A stretch of 64,000 bases of DNA from positions 113,169,501-113,233,500 of the forward strand of contig OX465601.1 in assembly GCA_950022295.1 (NCBI GenBank), in the 5' to 3' direction. Origin of the DNA: Bromus sterilis (lineage: Eukaryota > Streptophyta > Magnoliopsida > Poales > Poaceae). Position 1 is the first letter of the stretch, and each line of letters begins with the position of its first letter. The notes beneath the pieces are model-generated. The model had not been told where the DNA came from, did no database searches, and saw only the letters and a list, made by a program, of their open reading frames with translations. Positions 1 through 10,914 of the stretch are shown here, one piece after another. The position numbers were made by a program, and so were the translations under genes.

Positions 1-1260
1 CCCTGTGCATCCCCTTCTGCATCGACAATCATCGGTTCGTCCTTCTCCATGCTATATTTTTATCACCTCATATGTTGTGTGCTATGCTTGGATCGTCTCA
101 CTATTTACTTTTTAGTTTGATTTAGTTTTTCTTTCTGTTCATAACAAGTTGGACCCTAGCCTACATTGTTTGGGAGAGAAACACGCTCCACTCCACCCTA
201 GAACACAACATAGGTTTCATGCTTATCTTTGATTGTGTGTTCTTTATCTTTTCATAGTTGTTGTCATGCTTAGCTCTTAGTTTTCATGTTTATCTTTTTA
301 AGAGATTTTATTTAGGTTGTTGCTTTTGGAACTCTCTTGAGTTATCATGCTTATCTTGTTTATAGAGTTGGTCTATTGCACTGAGTTGTGTGTCTTGACT
401 TGAGTAGGTAATTGAGGTTGCTATTATAAGTATAGTAGTAACTTGCAATAGTTTTGAGGTATTGATTTTATTGGTTTGATTAATTTTTGGACTTTTGGTG
501 TCAAGAGCTTGAGCCTATTAGTGATAGGTGTCGTATTTTGGGCAATCCGTGTTTATTTTCGAAAACTACAAAAATTAGTTGAGAACTCTAGCTACTAGAT
601 GGATCGCTAACCTCTGGAGGGGTTGGAATATATAGAGTGCCCTCACGTACCATGGGTCGAGGATGCGCAAGGATAACCAAACCCCCATAGACTCCTCCTC
701 GGGGTACTTGTCGCTTTGTGAACCTCCTATTTAGATAGAGATTTACCAATAATAAGTGCATCTGTTCCTTTCACTAATGCGAGTATTCGATTGTTGGCAC
801 TTCCACCATCCATATTTTGCTAGCCTCTTCGGCACCGTGCATTTCCCTTTCTCATCTTGAGATTTGGTGCAAACTTAGTCGGTGCATCCAAACCCTTGGC
901 ATGATACATTCTGTCATTATAAACCTCATTATATCCTTCCTCAAAACAACCACCATACCTACCTATCAAGGAATTTCCATTGCCTTTCCGAGATACATTG
1001 TCATGCAACATCCATCATCTCATGACTTGATCTTCATGGCATACATGTTTTTGCTTGATTTTAGAGCCGCATGTTAGTTGGGCCTTGTCCTTATCATTGC
1101 TACATGACGTGCTGGTATCATTGCATATCCTGCTACACTAGGAGAGGCATACATTTGCATACATCATGATAGTTTTCAGTTTTCTTTATGTTGAGTACTT
1201 CTTATAAAGTGTGTGATCTTCTATACTCTTTTAGAATATAGAGTGTTGCCCTTAAACTGA

Positions 1261-1335
1261 GGAAAATATCCCAAATAGGACAAAATAAAAGATCCCAAAA
1301 TAGGACAAATTAAAAGATCCCAAAGATGACAAATG
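1261..1335 (+). repeat. Short tandem repeat in the H internal domain (24-bp unit)
   Basis: Two to three imperfect copies of a 24-bp unit containing AAAAGATCCCAAA. The same array, reverse complemented, has about four units in A (31990-32081) and about two in I (61052-61095). Confidence 0.7.
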
Positions 1336-2227
1336 AGAGATAAATAGAAAGAGCCAATGAGGCCACAAAAATACAAAAATATAAAAAGAAAGAAAAGAGA
1401 AATTAAGAGAGAGAAGGGGGCAACACTACTATTCCTTTTGAAATATCCACACTCGTGCTCCATATAGTATTTGTACTCGATAGAGATTTTCGTATCATTC
1501 ATGCATAACTATGTGGGGATCCTTATACTATAGAACTTGGCTTGCATATTCCAAGGATGAGCCTCCTCGAATGATCTCTAGGTCTTCGTGAGCAAGCAAG
1601 TTGGATGCACCCCCACTAGTTCCATTGGAGAGCTTCCCATAGCTCACATGTGCATCTGTTGCATGGCAATCCCTACTCCTCACATCATATCTATCATTTG
1701 GCCTTCTCTCGCCTATGATTTTCATCATTGATGTGAGCCTTCCACACCCTTTTTGTCTTCCTTCCCCATCATTATTCTCCTTGCCATACTAAGTTCCAAC
1801 ATATCTTGCTTGCGCTCATTCATTGCATGAGTGCTCAAAATCGAAACGGAGAGGATATGTTTGACTTGTTCCTGACTAGTGGTCTGGGGACGAATCAAAA
1901 TAAGATCCTGAAGGAGACCAAGTGTGAAGTTTAAGTGTATTGAGTTCTCAATTAAACTATATAGTATTTTTATGGTCTAAACCCATCTCCCACTTTTTTC
2001 ACGCAAACACCATTTGGAGACATTCGAGTCACGGACAGTGACAGCTCTTGCACTTTTATGTTCTTATGTTGCTAGTTTCAATAATAGATATAGACTCTTG
2101 ATTTTTATTGTCTTGACTTGAATTGCATATCTTAATGTCTTTACTATGAAGTTCATATGTGTTGGTTGCATGTCACCACAGTAATTATTTGTGTTATCAT
2201 TTACTTGCTCGAAGACGAGCAGGAATT

Positions 2228-2241
2228 AAGCTTGGGGATGT
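2228..2241 (+). other. Polypurine tract region of H
   Basis: The motif AAGCTTGGGGATG lies directly before the LTR start. The same motif abuts the LTR, on the minus strand, in A, I and J, which supports its role as plus-strand primer. Confidence 0.7.
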
Positions 2242-3909
2242 TCATACGTCCCAAACATATCTATAATTTTTGCTTGTTCCATGCTTATATGGCTGATATT
2301 GTTATGTGTTTTGCTGCACTTTCATGCCTTTTTCAACATATTTGGACTAACCTACTAACCTAGTGCACCCAGTTCCAGTTTCTGTCTACTGATGTCCGTG
2401 CATTGCAGGTTTATACCCATATTTACAGTGCTCGGAAAATTCCATAAGAATTATGTATAAAGTCAGCGTTCCAGAAGACTCCGGACGCCCAAAGGAGAGC
2501 CGGAGGGGGGCCACCCCCCTCCGGGGCGGCCAAGTGGCGCTGCCCCACCTTAGGTCGCGCCAGGAGGCCACCCGAGGGGTGGGGCCTCCCCTCGAGCCCC
2601 CCTTTGGCCTATATTTAGCCCCCGTTCCATAAACCCTCGGGAGGCACTCCACCACTGTTCCGCCGCCACCGCGTTCCCGAGATCGGGATCTCCATAAGAC
2701 CTTGTCCCGGCACCCTGCCGGAGGGAGGATCGATCTCCGGGAGCTTCTCCACCACCATGAGCGTTTCCAATATGTGCCGTGAGTAGTCCCCCTTAGACCA
2801 TGGGTACATGATCATTAGTTATGTGATGTCTTATCTCCAATCTTGTGCTTCAATTCTTAGCCCTTGTGAGTTTCTCTACATGACCAAGGCATATATGTAA
2901 TAGTTTTTGTGTTTCTATGTTGCGTTTGCTGGGATCCGATGGATTATGAGATTATGTTCAGATTGTGATGAGTTATATATTTGGTTCTCCTTTTATATAT
3001 TTATTCTTGATTAATTCTTGCATGTTCTCCGTTGCTTTTTATTTTGTCCAAGTAGTGGATTAGAACCCCAAGAGGGAGCGTTATGCATGATTGTGGGTTC
3101 ATGCCCCTGATGTCTAGCTTGAGTGACAAAAACATGAGACTGGGGGATGTGTTGTTGCCACCAACGAGAAAACAATGGTGCTTATAACCGCGGTTGCAAG
3201 GATTATTTACCTTACGCATAGTTTGTTAATGCAGTTGTCTGTTGCTTTGAGTTTACACTTTTGGTGGGGCTCGCAAATTACTAGCAGCGAGATGTTCTGG
3301 ATAGATATCTCAAGGTGGATGATTAGTGAGTAGACGTTGATGAATAAACGGTCTACTTGTCTTGTCGTACTGCCCATACGATTTAGCCTCTAACTTTCTT
3401 GTAGCATAATTAGAATTGTGGTGCATTTATAATTCTGTCAATTTCCTAGATGTAATTTGTTTACCCAACATAGTTGTTTTATCGTATTTTGGGAGAGAGG
3501 CATCGCTCGTGAACATCATGGGAACCCGGTCCATATTTCCAACACTATTTACACCTCCACTATTTACTGCTTTTATTTCCTTTCCCTTCCGTTGCAATCA
3601 CCACCACTATTTCCATCGTGTGTTTGATCCTTTCTAAACAACAAGACCAGAGAGATTGACAACCTCTCTGAACTCGTTGGGAGAAAATTTATTTCCTTTT
3701 GGGTGGAGGTACAGGTCAAGTAAGCAACCTTGGTTGTACACTGCGTCATTGTTTTCTTGCCACCTACATGAAGAACTAGGAGTCCTATTGGAGACATAAA
3801 CCTTGGTATATTCATCGAGGGAAATTTGTTGTTGTCTACTTCTCAACCTTCCACTTGGGGTAGCCAACGAGGAGCACTACTTCAGTGCCATCAACGTCTC
3901 GTCGTATCG
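2242..3909 (+). repeat. 3' LTR of element H (about 1.67 kb)
   Basis: It begins TCATACGTCC, where sister copies have TGATACGTCC, directly after the polypurine tract. The first roughly 600 bp match the LTRs of A, G, I and J. The 3' half matches I and K instead of A and G: a block near 3655-3700 matches the region at 58740, and CCACTTGGGGTAGCCAACG at 3851 matches K near 63610 in reverse. The end at about 3909 is set by alignment with K and is good to within roughly 10 bp. Confidence 0.65.
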
Positions 3910-3997
3910 GGAACTGATGAGTCCCGTTCTTTATTGCTTGACGTGGAATCTTTACCTCTGCCATAGATGATTTTACTTCTATTCCCCTACTTGATGC

Positions 3998-4006
3998 TAT
4001 TTAAAC
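3998..4006 (+). promoter_or_regulatory. Putative TATA box of the B3-domain gene
   Basis: CTATTTAAA lies about 80 bp before the ATG at 4084. A pyrimidine-rich leader (4030-4080) separates the two, as expected for a short plant 5' UTR. The sequence is suggestive only. If real, the gene had its own promoter inside F, antisense to the element. Confidence 0.4.
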
Positions 4007-4083
4007 CATGGTACAAGGAATAAATAAACCCACACTCTCTTCCTGTATCTTCTTCCATCTCATTCTTCCTTGCACTCTTTGCC

Positions 4084-6521
4084 ATGGCTCCCAAGCTTCG
4101 CCTCCGTGAAGTCGAAGGAAGAAATCCCGGTGTGGATCATGGCGCTGTGACCCATGGTCGTCGAGGCCGCGGTGGAAGGATCTGAGGTGGTCGTACTGGG
4201 CACGACCATGGTGGTCGTGGCGGAGCTACTGCTTCTGCTGCTAGCAGTCCAGCGAGCCACGAAGGCATCTTCAACCATGATTTCATGGTAAACAACCGCT
4301 CTCGAATTTTTCATCGCATCGAACTTCTCCTCTCTTTCTCCATTCCTATGGCGAATTTCGAGCCCTCTGGTCTATTTCTTCGCTCTGATGGGTGTCCCTA
4401 TGGCTCCATCTGGGTGGAGACCAGATTTGAGGATCAAACCTCTATGTTCTTGGAAAAAGGATGGAAAACCTTTGCTCGTTAGTATGATCTGCGCAGAGGA
4501 GACGGTCTCTGCTGCAGATTTGGTGGAAAAATACTCTGCTGGTGAGGGCTTTCAACTCTCACGGGGATCGCCAGGAATGTTGCGCAGAGAGTTCCACCGA
4601 AAAGATCCTCCGGCTCACGCCGGCAATCAAGGTGGCCTCGGCATCACTATCTCTGGCTCCCTCAACTTGTCGTCTGATGGCGGCAATCATGGCGGCCGAG
4701 GTGGTGACAACTACTCTAGGTATGAGGAGCAGCTGAAGATATCAAGCCGGTCCCAAGGCGTGCTCGCAAGTAGACTTAGGATTATTTTTCCTTTCTCTGT
4801 GATGATGCCTACTAGAGTCGTCCAATCAATCAACTTATGTAAAGATCAAGGCTTTTGAATATGAAATGAAACATCCTCCATAAATATTCTTTCTTTACTA
4901 GAGAAGTTCTTTGGATGGTTTCTTACTTGTTCTCATAGTTTATGACAACCAGGCCAACCATTTTACTTGATTGGTCTTCATTTTCTTTGTAGGAGTCGGA
5001 TCCATGGACTGTTGCAGACGCAAGGTTCATAGTTGTAGATTATAATGATGAACCCAACGAGCTTGTCGAGGATGATGGATACGACGGTGGAGAGAACCAT
5101 GACGAAGAATTAGAGGATTCTCTTGGAGATGAAGTATCTTTCCTTATTCTTATGCCTCTCCTGATTACCTGATTGTTTCTTGGTAACCTTTTCATATGTG
5201 CAGCAAGAGGGGTCAATTAAAAGGCGTAGAATTGAGTCGTCCGACTCAGAAGATTTGTGCCGCCCAGATGATATGGATTCACCAAGCCGAATTTCTCCCC
5301 CCGTTAATACAAGCCGACCTGAGTCTTCTCCCGTAATAGATTTATCAGATGATGAATCTTTAGGTTTTTGGGTGGCAAATGGGTAGGTTTTTGTATTTCA
5401 ACTCTTATGACTAAGAGGTAGTATGTTTGATTCATGGTCTCTTGTAAGCAGGGCCCGAGTTGTTCAAATAGATCTTCTGAGTCCTTCTGAGCAGGAGTTC
5501 AAAGGTCATGAGGTTCAAGAGCCCAAACCGAGTGATCAGGAAGTGTCGAATCCGTTGACGGAGGAGTCGTATTTTCCTGAGTTATACAATGGTCTGATAG
5601 GCCAAATGGACCGTTAACGAGACATCCTTTTCCAGATGAAAAGGAAATATGAGGTAATTTTTATCCATGTGATGTAACCACTGTAGCCCCAATGAGTCGG
5701 TATAATGATATGTACCATTGTGCTGGGTCATAAGAAGAGAAGTCATTACACTGTGTTTTGCAGGATATGACCAGCAACTCGAGAAATGTCATTGCTGTGT
5801 TGAAGAAACAAGTTGTTCATCAAGCGTGTCAGCTCAAAGAGGCTGAGAGGAGAATAGCATTGCTTATGGACCGTCATAACAAGATGATGGGTTTGCTGCA
5901 AACTGCTCAGGGCGGCTCGTCTAAAAAGGACCAACATATTGAACTGCTGGAAGCCAGACTGAAGGAAAGGGATGAAAAAGATGTTACCCTAGGTAAAAGC
6001 ATTACCAAGGTAATCAAGGCTATTTTTGGTAAGCAATTGTTGTATGAACCGTTTTAATTATGGAAGATTAATACGTGCGTTTGGCCATTTTTTATCCATA
6101 ATTTTCTTGCACCATAGGTTCAGAGGATCCGATAATGGGGAAGTCGCCAGCAAATAAGCTGAAGGAGATCATGGACGTTGTTCGGGACCTCCATACCGGG
6201 GGTGTCGAGCAATAACGCTTGCCTCCAACTTGCCTGAGGTTCCCCGGGAGATTTCCATTGCTTTATGCAAGATTTACTATCCTTACTTTGAGCCGGCGCA
6301 ACTAGTGGAGGGAGTCCCAACCAGAAGAGCAAACGATTGTTTACTCGAGAAGGAAGATTATCAAGAGGTTATGAGGGAGACCGGCGTTGAAGCTTCAATC
6401 ATAGCCGACGACATCAACGTGGAAAGATTTGAGCCCGGCTACTATGAACAAGGCAAGAAGCATCTTATGCCGACTCTTGGACCTATAGATCTGAAGGCGG
6501 GTGGTTTTCGAATGCCATTGG
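4084..6521 (+). pseudogene. B3 DNA-binding-domain gene, multi-exon, decayed; antisense passenger of element F
   Basis: ATG at 4084 sits in a good context (GCCATGGC). Exon 1 encodes a basic Gly/Arg-rich leader and then, from about 4345 to 4580, a B3-like domain; GWKTFAR followed by YDLRRGDG is the typical B3 core of grass REM-like proteins. Later exons read well between GT and AG borders: about 4993-5133 (acidic), 5204-5382 (basic cluster KRRR, Ser/Asp-rich), 5452-5653, 5763-6028 (coiled coil with heptads) and 6118-6521. Breaks: stops at 4183-4185, 4480-4482, 5615-5617 and 6213-6215, and frameshifts near 4530 and 6211 (the 6213 stop follows the latter). The first three stops fit C-to-T changes. 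Element C interrupts the last exon at 6521. The B3 family binds DNA in the nucleus; the role here is unknown. The end of exon 1 is uncertain (candidate donor at 4720). Confidence 0.7.
6517..6521. repeat. Left target-site duplication of C (ATTGG)
   Basis: ATTGG directly precedes the LTR start and is repeated exactly at 17541-17545, after the second LTR. Confidence 0.95.
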
Positions 6522-9500
6522 TGTCAGAACCCTAATTTAGGTTTGTGCTTTGTTAAGCTTGCATTTTTGCATCATGAAATTTTTTGCAAAAAGAAAGGAA
6601 ATGGGGAAAAGACAAACCCCAAAGCAATTTAAATAAAAGGCCAGAAATAAATCCTTTTCCAGAATTCTTTTGGATGTGTTGAAATATCCTAAAAATGAGT
6701 GTGATCATTTTAAAAGTGACTTGGGATTAATCCCATGCTCATTGATTTTTCAAAAATCCAAACAGTAGCTTGGAAATTAAATCAATTGCCTATTTAAATT
6801 AAAATTCAAATAATTTGAATTTCAAAAATTCCCCAAACTTGGGGATGACTAGTACTAAGTCACCTAGGTTTTATAAAAATAATTGGGGATTTTATAAAAT
6901 GCCCTGGCTATTATTTTTGGGGCAAACCGATTGAACAGAAACAGAAAAAGAAAAAACAGAAAGAAGACCTTACCTTACGCCTAGGGCGAAGGCCCATTAG
7001 GCCCAGCCCACTCCAGCGCCTTGTCTTCTTCCTCTGTGCCAGGAGGAGAGACGTTGAGCTGTGCGCTCACGGCATGCGTGCCACGTCCATCTCCTGGCCA
7101 CGCAGAGCCTTCCCCCCCTCTTCTCTCTCGCCTAGGAGACGTCTGGAAGGCCCTAGGCCACTTCCCCCCCCCCCCCAGCGCTGTTGTTCTTCCTCCTCCC
7201 CGGGCGATTCACGCGCACACCCGAGAGCTTGTCTCACCGCGGACGTGTGCCCATGTGGCCAACAGCCTCCTCTCGAGCCTCCGTGTTGTCCAGACGCTCC
7301 AGAGCCCCCGTCTCCGTCAAGTAGTGGCCCCAATCGAAGCCAAGGACGACTCCAGGCGACTCCCGTTTCAAATCCTCGCCGCCGGCCGCCGTCACTCCGA
7401 GCTCAAATCGGCCGCCGTCTCTACCTCTCCGGTCCTCTCGAGTGCACCATCGCGTTCACGGTGAGCCCCTGAGCGTTTTCCCCAACCCCGTGCTTCCTCC
7501 CGTGCTCTGCAACGCGATTCCGCCTTGGCTAGTGGCCCAGCCGCCGCCTCGTCGTCGTGTTCGTGGCCACGGGCCTCCCCGCGTTTCCCCGATGGCATAA
7601 GTGGACGCGCGACGTCCCAAGCTACGCCTCAGTGCCACCCTTGCCCCACCCCGTGCCGTTTTCGCAAGTCCGGCGATGCTCCGGCGAACTCCCCGGCGAG
7701 CTCCACCATTAGAGTACCTAAACCCCCCTCTAATCCCAAACCTAACCCTATCACATGAGGGGCCCCCCTAAACTAATCCCTCTCTGTTTTAATTAAACAG
7801 AGAGATAACTCTCTCTCACTGACAGGGTTGGCCCACTGGCCAGATCCCCTGTGACATCACCCCTGCGTCATGCTGACGCCATAAATGGAATGAAGAATTA
7901 AAAAGAATTCCAGGAATTACATAAATTAGTATAAACTTCTAAAATTCATAGAAAATTCATACTAACTCCAAATTTAACATATAGTATATGAAAAAATATC
8001 AGAAAAATGCAAGGATTATGAATATGCAACTTGTTTCTATGCATATGGCATAATTTGAATTTGAATTTGAAGTTTGAATTTGCATTCCAAATGCAATAAA
8101 CTTCAATTAAGATGAATTTTCCACAAACCAGTAGCATTCACATTATGGACAACTATATCATGTGCTTGTGCATTTACTTCTGAAGTTGCCCCCCTTTGTT
8201 GATGATTGCTTCCGGTAACAGTGCTTCCGAGATGGAGATCACCCCCGAAGGAGAAGACCACCATTAAGACCCTTGTATCGTCAGCAAGGCAAGCAAACCC
8301 CATTGATCATGTCTATAAAATCCTACTTCCCTCTCAGTCTCGCTTATGCATGTTTAGGAGATCACCGAGACACGTTCTTTCGCATAGTTGAACCCATTCC
8401 GATGCATGACCTATCATTTTGTCACTGTATTAAGCAACCCACAATCCTACCAGATATAGGAGTTGAATGTTGAGCATGTGGCCCCTACAACTGTTACTGC
8501 TTATTGCTTCTTAGTGGTACAATGAGGTTACATTGTTTGTGAGTCGGGATGGATGTTCATAATGGTGTTGATGATAACGTGTTGGTGAATCCACCCTAAA
8601 CAAAGGTGAACGATGAGAGGCTGTGTAGGAGTACACCGTGGGTTGTCTCGTTGAACACTGCCCTAGGCCCCGAGTTCCTATTTTGTGATCCAAGACAAAG
8701 ATTACTACCACATGTAGGGTTTTATGGGAACCCCGTTTGGCCTCTTTACTTACCCGATCCAGTCCAGGAGTCACACTAGATTCGGGCTTTCCATTTGGCA
8801 TGTGCATAGAAAAAGAATGAAGAAAAGGTTGCATCATATAGATATGTGGGTGGACCTGTGAGGCAGTGAAACCATCTGGCAGAGGTGGCGTCTCGGTGCC
8901 TTACATTATCTGAGTCCGTTTTGTTGAACCGGCCGGACTCTCGAGCGGTGCCAAACTCAGGTAGTCGACTCCTGGATTAGAGAAGGTGATGTGAGGGTAG
9001 TCCCTTGGTTTCATCCACGTCCGACACCCGCTTGAAGGGTGACGATAACGAGGCGATAAGTGATGACACACGTGTGAAGATGTACACCCCTGCAGGGTTA
9101 ATAAACTATTCGAATAGCCTTGTCCATGGTTATGGACTACTTGGAGACCTCTACTTGATCATTAGATAACTTGAATGGATACTCTAAAACTCGCAAGATA
9201 AGTGTGAGTGCTATGGTATTCTTTCTCGTGGGGAAGTCGAGGAAGTATCAATAATGGTGTATTGGTTGGAGACTTGGTAGTGGACTCGTGTACGCTTCTT
9301 ACCTCAAGTCTGGTACTCGTAGTATAGGACTAGCCAAGTCAAAGCTGGCACTTCTGCATGTTGAAACCCCACCTCCCTTTACCTTGAAACTTGAGCATGA
9401 GTAGAATAGTTCTGATGTAAGTCTTGCTGAGTATGAATTTGTACTCATGTTTTCTTATTCTATGTTTTAGATGGAAACCCAGACCCCGATGGAGACACCT

Positions 9501-10244
9501 TCTTGAAGCTCGACGTTGACTAAGTTAGTATAGTCCCAGACAGCAGTCTGGTCCCTCGTGGAAGGGCATGTATGTTGAACAAGGCTTCTCTAAGCCATTT
9601 GTTAATCTTGTCTGTACTCAGACCTAATTTGCTTCCGTTGTTTGATGTAATGATGGATCATACTCATATGATCTTTGTATGCTCTATGTGTAAGTCAATA
9701 AAGATATACTTTGTAGAGTTCATGCAATCTGTACCTGCTGTTTACACTGGACATGTATGCTGCGTGAATGATTATAACATGCATGTCTTAGTGTGGGGTT
9801 CGATAGCTTAGTTGAGTTCTTGCCGGTGGTCTTTTATACACCAAGTGGCCCTTAGATGTGCGCAGCTTGGGGCATCACGATGCGATTGCTCGTGACTCTG
9901 TCACGTGGCACACTTTGATGTATGATTGAGCCCGCCCGAGATCCTGAATAAGTGATCGGGCTGGAATAAGTCTATGTAAGAGTTAGGATTCAATCGATAA
10001 CATGGTTGAGACGACTTGTCTATGAGTATGGGATTCACCACCCATAAGCATTTAGACTTGTGAGCGGACGATGAGGACCCATCTCAGTTGATCATCCGGC
10101 CTGGATGGGATGCCCCTCACGTTCGATGCTTTCCGAGAGTGTTCTGTGCTTGGCCTTGTCTGCTTAGACAAGTGGGTACGGCTCTCGGCTCTCCATGTGA
10201 TTGCATCGTGACTGAAATTACATAAGCATTTCCGGGTCTCGACA
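6522..10244 (+). repeat. 5' LTR of C (3723 bp)
   Basis: Starts TGTCAGAACC and ends GGGTCTCGACA. It contains an AT-rich block (6530-6900), a GC-rich block (6960-7770) and a C homopolymer near 7170. A box at 9081-9148 (ACCCCTGCAGGGTT, then a GTCC...GGAC inverted repeat) is also found in the LTRs of B, D and E. Open frames in the GC-rich block are not credible genes. Confidence 0.93.
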
Positions 10245-10248
10245 GACT

Positions 10249-10260
10249 TGGTATCAGAGC
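10249..10260 (+). other. Primer-binding site of C (initiator tRNA-Met)
   Basis: TGGTATCAGAGC, four bases after the LTR end, complements the 3' end of plant initiator tRNA-Met. Confidence 0.92.
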
Positions 10261-10914
10261 AGGACTGTCTGTAGGATTATCAAACCCTTGGTCGAAGTCG
10301 AGTCTAGCATTCTATAGTTATATAGTTACTCTGGGTATAAGGGAACAACGTATGGCTTCTTTTTCTCCTTACCCTCATCGCTCTGAGTTCAGAGTCACCC
10401 TTATCTTTTCTACGGGATGATAGGATTAGGCTCATCTATGTCTTACTAGAACATCTCGTTGAGTGCTTCCTTGTAGCCGTAGGATTGTTGTGGTCGTACA
10501 GAGTCTCCGTGTTTTCAGTTCCTTGAAGAAGTTTTGTCCAATTTCTTCGAGGTTGTTTCATTTTCCATCCCGGTACAACCGTTATGCTATCCGATCATTC
10601 CAGGTTTCTTCATAATCTGATGCATTTGCAAAATCCTTCTCTCCATTTCGCTTGTCCTTTTAGAAGAACTTCTAGGTGGCATGCCCGACAGTTCCATAGA
10701 TTTTGTTGTAGGTTTTGTTCTAGAAACCTATAGTGATTCATTTGCAGCTCTTCCTCCCACTTCAGAAGTCTTCTAGCCAGAAGAACCACACTAACCATCG
10801 TGTTGGGGTACTTTGCTACTCTGACATATCTGTTGTAGCCCTAGTAAACCTTGGTCATCCTCTAGGAAGATATCTAGAGATCCAACCCCTTAAACCTAGC
10901 CACCCGACAGGTGT
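10261..10914 (+). other. Untranslated leader of C; gag and protease absent
   Basis: About 650 bp between the primer site and the first recognisable pol codons. I find no CCHC knuckle, no D-S/T-G protease motif and no long ORF. In E the same interval is about 2.8 kb and holds ORF1, gag and protease. A large internal deletion is the simplest reading. Confidence 0.65.

Larger units (their letters stand above)
1..3909 (+). mobile_element. Element H: 3' part of a non-autonomous gypsy-like LTR retrotransposon
   Basis: Positions 1-2241 are the 3' part of an internal domain, and 2242-3909 is the 3' LTR. The same internal sequence recurs in reverse orientation in A (31082-33400) and I (60152-62400), which fixes the orientation. 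No gag or pol homology is visible in any frame of 1-2241, and the scattered short ORFs are not shared between copies apart from one antisense frame at 820-1011. The 5' LTR and primer site lie off the left edge. It abuts a piece of element F, so it probably inserted into F, but a TSD cannot be tested inside this window. Confidence 0.75.
3910..6521 (-). mobile_element. Element F (Tat/RIRE2-type gypsy), fragment 1, holding the antisense B3 gene
   Basis: This is the left-most visible piece of the minus-strand backbone element F. Continuity with 17546-17656 is shown by the ATTGG TSD of element C, with 25571 onwards by the GTTAG TSD of B, and with 55132 onwards by the CTGAG TSD of D. The fragment holds the promoter and most exons of the B3-domain gene, which runs on the + strand, opposite to F's pol. 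The 3' LTR of F is not visible and would lie to the left, beyond H. Confidence 0.65.

Noticed and set aside
7021..7758. Several overlapping open frames on both strands in the GC-rich part of the C 5' LTR (and 14117-15051 in the 3' LTR)
   Set aside because: Open on both strands because of composition. Frames differ between the two LTR copies through indels, and no protein family is recognisable.
10249..10260. tRNA gene fragments at TGGTATCAGAGC sites (also 21297, 41108, 51105)
   Set aside because: Each sits a few bases after an LTR end and is only 12-13 bp, so it is a primer-binding site.
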